This document shows, piece after piece, positions 58,591-64,000 of a stretch of 64,000 nt of DNA. The DNA lies in assembly GCF_020536995.1 (NCBI RefSeq), contig NC_068357.1:58947123-59011122 (forward strand), in the 5' to 3' direction. Origin of the DNA: Dreissena polymorpha. Its lineage: Eukaryota > Mollusca > Bivalvia > Myida > Dreissenidae. A program made the position numbers and the translations under genes. The number at the start of each line of letters is the position of its first letter. The stretch's first letter is position 1. The notes under the pieces are model-generated. The model searched no databases and had not been told where the DNA came from. It saw only the letters and a program-made list of their open reading frames with translations.

Positions 58591-58733
58591 AGAATACTAG
58601 GATTAGCGTTGAATAGAGAGAAGTTTATGTTGCTCGGCACGAACACCAAAAGCGCTCGCCAAGGCTCGCGCTCCCGGCGTTCTAAGCCTCGCAACATAAA
58701 CTTCTCTCTATTCAACGCTAACCTTGTATTCTC
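58591..58733. repeat. Fold-back element, 143-bp near-perfect hairpin
   Basis: Arms 58603-58633 and 58691-58721 are perfectly complementary (31 bp; AGCGTTGAATAGAGAGAAGT inside). Imperfect pairing extends outward to 58591/58733 and inward through GAACnCC and GCGCT blocks, so the whole element folds. Confidence 0.85.
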
Positions 58734-59182
58734 TATGTGTACTACGTCATGAACAATGAACTATGTTTATTTTGCGGCTCGATTTCGATTTGGTTAATGC
58801 ATGTTGGGAGGCCCTATTATTCTGTGTAAATAATATTCGCATGATCATTTTAAGGTCGTAATTGGATAACATAATTTACACTGACAACCTTTACACAGAG
58901 CCAGTGAGATTTTATTAATAAATTAACTTATTCATGGTATGTATTCTCATTTACATGGATTCAGGTGACATAAATGTATGCATACTCTGTTACAACTGTG
59001 GACATTGTTTGTAGGATAAATTGAAAATGATAGAACACAACTAACACAATAACCGACACAAAATAAAACATATCAAACTATGATAAAAGCTAATATAAAT
59101 ATTGAAAAAGAACACATTAATATAAGTGCATTACTTAGTTATAAAATATAACTCTATGATCAGTGCCAGACGTAGTACCCCG
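58734..59182. other. No gene seen
   Basis: AT-rich spacer. Confidence 0.4.
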
Positions 59183-59190
59183 AAAGCCCA

Positions 59191-59388
59191 AGCTCGCCGT
59201 GGTGTAATGGATATGGTGTCCGCCTAGCGACCGGGAGGTCACGGGTTCGATCCCCACCGTGGGAGCGTTCTTTAGATCTCCCCTAAAGACACCAAGTACT
59301 GGTTCTAGGCCCAGGAAACGGACTCGAGAGCGTTTATATAAGCCTAAGGCTTTCGATGCAATCGAGCTAAAATAAATAGGTTTAAACT
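59191..59388 (+). mobile_element. tRNA-derived SINE (molluscan V-SINE/RUDI-like)
   Basis: Perfect box A TGGTGTAATGG (59200-59210) and box B GGTTCGATCCC (59244-59254) in a tRNA-like head. Then come a body with CACCAAGTACTGGTTCTAGG and CCCAGGAAACGGACTCGAGA, and a tail AAATAAATAGG. Flanked by perfect 8-bp target duplications AAAGCCCA (59183-59190 and 59389-59396). Family name is from memory. Confidence 0.85.
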
Positions 59389-59589
59389 AAAGCCCATATG
59401 CAGTGAAATTTAAGGGGCCCACGCCCCTATCCCCTAGTCGGCCTTGTGCCTTCCTAAATGCCAATGCCTACCAGAAAAACAATACGATTTTGCATAATTA
59501 TAATTAATAATTATCACTGGGTAAGACGCCAAGACTTTAATCGAAACACACCATTGGTCAGTCACTGTCTGATTGGGCCCATAAAAGTC

Positions 59590-60250
59590 GTGGGGCCTTA
59601 AGGATGTTGCTTTCTCGGTCAGCAGCTGGAGCGTGCGCGTCGCGACCGAGGCGAGAGTCACCCGCAGATTTTCTCACCTGTGCATATTTCCTTATAGAAG
59701 GGAACTTCTTCGGGCGGCTCTGCTGATCCAGCTGAGTCCGCCACCCTCAAGCCGGACGTCTTCTTCACTGCTACGTTCGCTGTCTCCTCGAAGATGCAGC
59801 GGTCTAGTCAACCGCTGTTAATTGACGGGGTTTACGCTGCCGCCCGGACCTTGAGGATCGGGGGCGCAAGCCAATCTGTCTGCAAGGGTTTAAGAGGATA
59901 GTGTGGCTTACACGCTAGACCTTCCAGAAGAAGGACAGGAGCAGCGGGAGAGCGAGCTTACCAGTGTGGAGGACATACGGGGCTTACCTGGGTATGGGCG
60001 GCCCCAGAACATCAAGGCCTTATAGAGGGACCCCGGGGCAGCGATACTCAGTACGCTAGACGCACTGGGAAAACCGTCCCGGGGATCGAGACGACGGCTG
60101 GTGTCGGCAAGAGCGGCCATAAAGGCGGCGCAGCGCGCGGAGAGAAGAAATGGCGTCATATGATTGTCTCAGGTCGGTTCATAATCACTCCGTGAAGGAG
60201 GAGGAAGGACCTGTAAATAAACTACGAAGAAACAACAAGGAAGTTGCTTA
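59590..60250. other. GC-rich island, possibly relic coding sequence
   Basis: Markedly GC-richer than its surroundings. Plus-strand frames contain plausible protein stretches (TLDLPEEGQEQRESELTSVE and LVSARAAIKAAQRAERRNGV) but they are not continuous. Could be part of an old mobile element or of a lost gene; not identified. Confidence 0.35.
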
Positions 60251-62055
60251 CTCTGCCTAATGGGTAATCCGGGAATGTCTATTATCTATCATTATCCAGA
60301 AAAGGCTGACTAAAGGCCTGTAAGTAAAGGCTGAATACTACTTTAATGCAATAACAAACTACCGGTAAATGCACTCGGTTTAGTTTTTCGACGCAGATTA
60401 TTTTATTTTTTTTACATAAAATGCAATAAAGCGCGCATAATAATCCTGTATGTGTTGGCTCAGTTTGATAGTGGTTTATTACTTCTTTAATGCAATAAAT
60501 ACTGTATACGCGCATGTGAATTTTAAAAGTGTCCAGATAAATAGGGGCCAAACACATAGAAAACCAGATTTCAACCGTATAAGCGGCCTGTAAAGGTTGT
60601 TGGAACATAAGCAGATTGGGTTTAATTGAACATTCATGAAAACCTGCGAAGAATGCAAAAACACAAAAGAACTCGGTTTAATAAAAACAAAAAACATCGT
60701 GAAAATTAGATCATTGTTCCGCAAAATAAACCTGCAAAAAATACTCAATGTCTGATGACATAGTACACACTGAATTAAAATCGTTTTACTATAAATAGTT
60801 TAGTCTGCATCTACGACTAACGTTTTGAAACGAAAAGAACGAAAAAGAAACTTGGTTTACATCGGTAAATTCAGAAATGCGAGGTCATGATCTTGGATTA
60901 AGACAACGCGACTGTCGACAAACAGGGTTTGTATTTAGACTATTATGTATAAACAATTAAATAAAGTTCTGATTACGATAAAAATATAAGTATGATAAGT
61001 ATTGGAAGAAGACTAATAACGGAATTTTTAGATTCCGGGTTGCCGTTTCTAAGAACAACGTACGTTCAAAAATCATACGTAAGTGCAAAACATAAAGTTC
61101 TATAAACTTCGTAAAGTTACGTGTACCGTATTTTTGCACGTAAAGTTACGTTTGCTCAAAGGCTCGCGTAACTCAGTTATTTTGTGTAAATATAGCGGCG
61201 TATGTACCGATATTTTGGAGACCTGCACGTTTGCCTCGAATATATAGGGAAAAAATATTACCAATAAATAATTAAACACTACGAAATCTACGAGCGCAAC
61301 ATCATTTTATTATTTTAGTTAATTTCAACCTTTTATCTATATTTTGATCTTACTATATGTTAGGGCATGGGAAATACTGTAACGGAAATCCTGCGTTGAT
61401 TTAGTTGGAATAATATAACTCTCAGATTTATAACCAAAGAGCTGCCATAGCAAAAATTATCAAAGGCTCTGGGAGTAAGTGTATATGGACTAGCGTTGAT
61501 TGTGCAGGTTCTATTGCGGATTGGAGTTTTGCTAAAAGAGGAATTTTAACTTGTTCGAATAGATTGTTGTTATGATTTGTTCGATTTTCCTTTTGACAAT
61601 TCATTCAGCATTCGTTTTTAACATGGCTTTATCCATCACAAGTTGAAAGTTTATCAAACTTACTCAACGAATGTGACGTTTGCTGAGTGATAGAATTGAT
61701 TCATCGTAAACATTGGTAACAGTTTACTTTTTCTGTAAAGAATTATGTATCAGCATTGTATAATCTAAGTGTTTGTAAACATTTGCATTTATACTGCTAT
61801 GTCAATGAATGACAATCATACGGTAATTTATGCTAATACTGATTGATATGCCAACAGCGTTTCTTACAAATGTGCATATGGTTGTCACTTGCTTGTTTAT
61901 TGGCACATTTACAGTTTAAGCAGAAGTTCAGTGTCAAGATCTATTTCTTTGGAAAGGATATCATGAATATATCATTTTGTCAAAACTGAGTAGAATCTAA
62001 TATACTGTAGAGACTGGGTTTCAACCAGTCGACAAGTTAGCTCAGTCGAGCTAGA
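60251..62055. other. No gene seen
   Basis: AT-rich spacer; no supported feature. Confidence 0.4.
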
Positions 62056-62059
62056 TTGG

Positions 62060-62490
62060 TCTTTGTCGGCTTGGGTACTACTTGAAAGTTCCCTGGGTAC
62101 TCTAAAGTATACTACAATGTACCATGGGTACAGAAAATATACTAAAACATACCCGGGAATACTAACGCTAAACTGGCCATAACGGGTTCTTTTTTCAAAT
62201 TAATTATGTTCATGTTTATGTTTATAATTTGTAAAAGGGTCTCCGCGATGATATTATTGAAACTCGATCTCAAAAAAGCATGTTGAGTTAGGTTTTGTTC
62301 AAAGAGGATTTTGTTTCGTATTCGGAAGCGCATTTTATGACATCAGAATGTGAGCAGGAATAAAACTCTGGTACAGTCTAATATTGGCCACGTACATTTT
62401 AGTATATTTTCTGTACCCCGTGTACATTGTAGTGTACTTAAGAGTACCCCGGGTACTTGTAAGTAGTACCGGGCCAGCAACGACCGATCG
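62060..62490. mobile_element. MITE with long terminal inverted repeats (about 90-100 bp)
   Basis: 62060-62151 pairs with 62391-62485. The shared blocks are GGTACTACTT, GGGTACTCT, ACTACAATGTAC and GGTACAGAAAATATACTAAA, the last 20 bp identical. About 240 bp of unrelated AT-rich sequence lies between. No transposase. Confidence 0.8.
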
Positions 62491-63562
62491 AACCTCAGTA
62501 GTTTAGGCGCTTCTTTTATTAACTATGACATCAGACCAATGAGATTTGTTCATGGTAAGTTAAAATGCATCAAGTTTTAAGTTTTGACGATGCTGCAAAG
62601 CAGCTCGTCTAAGTAATCATATCATGAAAAATCTTCACAATGGCGACCTATGTAAAAGACCGAGATTGAGATAGCTCGATTTTTCTAATCGGCATACCTC
62701 GCTAATTATTATTGATGAAGGTAAAGGAAGCTTAGCTATAAATAGGACAGCATATTATCGGAAAAAGATTTAATAATAGTTTGAAAACGTTAATTTTAAA
62801 TCAGTTATATTCAATCCATTATATGTTTATAGATCGATGAAACAACTATGCATTTTGTGTATTGTATTTGACATTTGTCGTGATTATGTAAATAAATTGC
62901 AAATGAAAAGGTGTATAATTAACGTTTAACGCGATCATGAGTGTAAAGAAAACGAATTATTTCGAACCTGCCATTTGTAAATGTTATAGCGAGTATGGTA
63001 TATAAACAGCCTAATAGCCGTGCGACATCTATGAAACTCGCTCTTATGCGTGCTTTTTCATTTTGCATATTTAATAAACCTTTCAAACAGAAATTACAGA
63101 GCCCCATCAGTGCACATACTATGTTTGATAATTCTTCGTGTTTTTTTATATTGTTTGCTGTTTTAAACACATATTAGGTCTTATCGCGGAGATTTAGTTA
63201 ACCTTACCATGTGTTCATGGGCGAACTCACGTATTCAAGTGCTCTTACGACTATGTGCAAATGCCTACTTTCGGGAATCATCATGAAATTATTGCCGTAC
63301 TTAACGATCAAACATGCCTAAGCTTATTGAATTAGAGAAAAAACAATAATCAGAAGACAAAAATTATATGTTCATGCACATGGGCATGTGAAATCATAAC
63401 ATCATTAACTTAGGAAAGGAAACAACGAAATATAAAGTTTGGTATGATATACATGTGAAAGTAAAGAGCATGGTGTAATTAAATAGCATGTCAAGGTTTG
63501 AATATATCTGTTGAAACGTAATATTATAACCCACAAACGTTTTACTTTAACAATACGTTTTT
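62491..63562. other. No gene seen
   Basis: AT-rich spacer; short frames at 62919-63177 on both strands are not supported. Confidence 0.4.
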
Positions 63563-64000
63563 TAAAGGGGCATTTTCACGTTTTGGTAAATTGACAAAAT
63601 TGAAAAAAAATGTTTCAGATTCGCATATTTTCCTTGAAGTTATGATATTTATGAAGAAACAGTAATACTGAACATTAACCATGCACTAAAATATCCAGTA
63701 TGTGCATCTTTTGACGATTTAAAAACCTGAAAATTATAATAATTTGGGGAATTCTGTTGTTGTCGTTGTATTTTTTGATACTACGAGGATTGCTTATATA
63801 AAGAAAAAGAAAATACTGCAATTATGTTATGAGAACGGATGGTCTAGTGGATAGAGCGGTAGACTTTTGCTTCGTGGCTCCAGGGATCAGTGGTTCGAGC
63901 ACCGTTGAGGGTTACTTTCTTTTCTTTCTTTAATTGTATTCTTGTTCTTTTACTGCAGATTTTTAGATCCAGTGTTTACATTTATCAATATAAAGCATTT
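63563..64000 (+). repeat. Composite repeat with internal tRNA-like part, copy B, runs off the edge
   Basis: Same order of blocks as 36223-36665 but in the opposite orientation and better preserved: AAAGGGGCATTTTCACGTTT, GGTAAATTGACAAAATTGAA, TTTTGACGATTTAAAAACCT, GGATTGCTTATATAAAG, then the tRNA-like segment, TTTCTTTCTTTAATTGTATT and the tail. Confidence 0.75.
63837..63910 (+). ncRNA. tRNA-like segment inside the composite repeat
   Basis: Perfect box A TGGTCTAGTGG (63840-63850) followed by ATAGAGCGGTAGAC, and a near box B GGTTCGAGCACC (63892-63903). It could carry a polymerase III promoter. The anticodon loop is not convincing, so I do not call a functional tRNA. Confidence 0.5.

Noticed and set aside
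62919-63177. Overlapping frames on both strands
   Set aside because: No motif, no splice context, and chance length in AT-rich DNA.
63837-63910. A functional tRNA gene
   Set aside because: Box B is imperfect, the anticodon arm is unconvincing and the sequence is part of a dispersed repeat.

Overview
This is a eukaryotic, AT-rich, repeat-dense window. It looks like a bivalve mollusc, most likely a heterodont such as a zebra-mussel-type species. That placement rests on remembered bivalve repeat families (tandem arrays of about 160 bp, palindromic MITEs whose arms read like AGATTAGCCTGTGC, a molluscan-type tRNA-derived SINE), on spliced genes, and on the mix of pogo/Tigger, hAT, gypsy and LINE elements. 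No database search was possible. There are no bacterial-style operons and no CRISPR.

Host-type genes are sparse and spread across introns. A proline-rich decapeptide-repeat exon runs in from the left edge (1-1498). It ends in the same splice phase (1) in which an Ig-like exon (5238-5363) and a possible last exon (6814-6890, AATAAA at 7253) begin, so they may form one plus-strand gene. A small single-pass membrane protein lies on the minus strand at 14820-15424, in two overlapping frames with AATAAA at 14718-14723. A phase-consistent five-exon minus-strand gene runs from 41367 down to 35768 and encodes a helical, coiled-coil protein with an internal hydrophobic stretch; its function is unknown. 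A pseudogene at 20452-23414 belongs to a repeated invertebrate family with an XPG/FEN-like nuclease core and a tesmin-like CXC tail, and is split by a hAT-type MITE with an 8-bp target duplication.

Mobile elements dominate. They include a complete-looking pogo/Tigger transposon (16565-19166, TA target site, 25-bp TIRs, spliced DDE transposase with a C-terminal PHD-like finger); a Ty3/gypsy fossil with two LTRs about 1-1.5% apart (24296-33743, minus) that carries an extra zinc-finger ORF where env would sit; a 5'-truncated LINE (52790-55846, minus) with an inverted scrap of the same family at 51760-51899; a SINE with perfect 8-bp target duplications (59191-59388); a TTAA-flanked MITE (9678-10145); a Helitron-like 3' end (near 13088); and several fold-back elements.

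Tandem DNA is the other theme. Six sequence-unrelated arrays have units in the 120-167 bp range, mostly 155-167. There are also a coding 30-bp minisatellite with a 546-bp higher-order repeat, a 22-bp minisatellite arranged head to head, a 32-bp minisatellite, (CAT)30 and (TA)39. Long stretches between these show nothing I can support and are listed as such.
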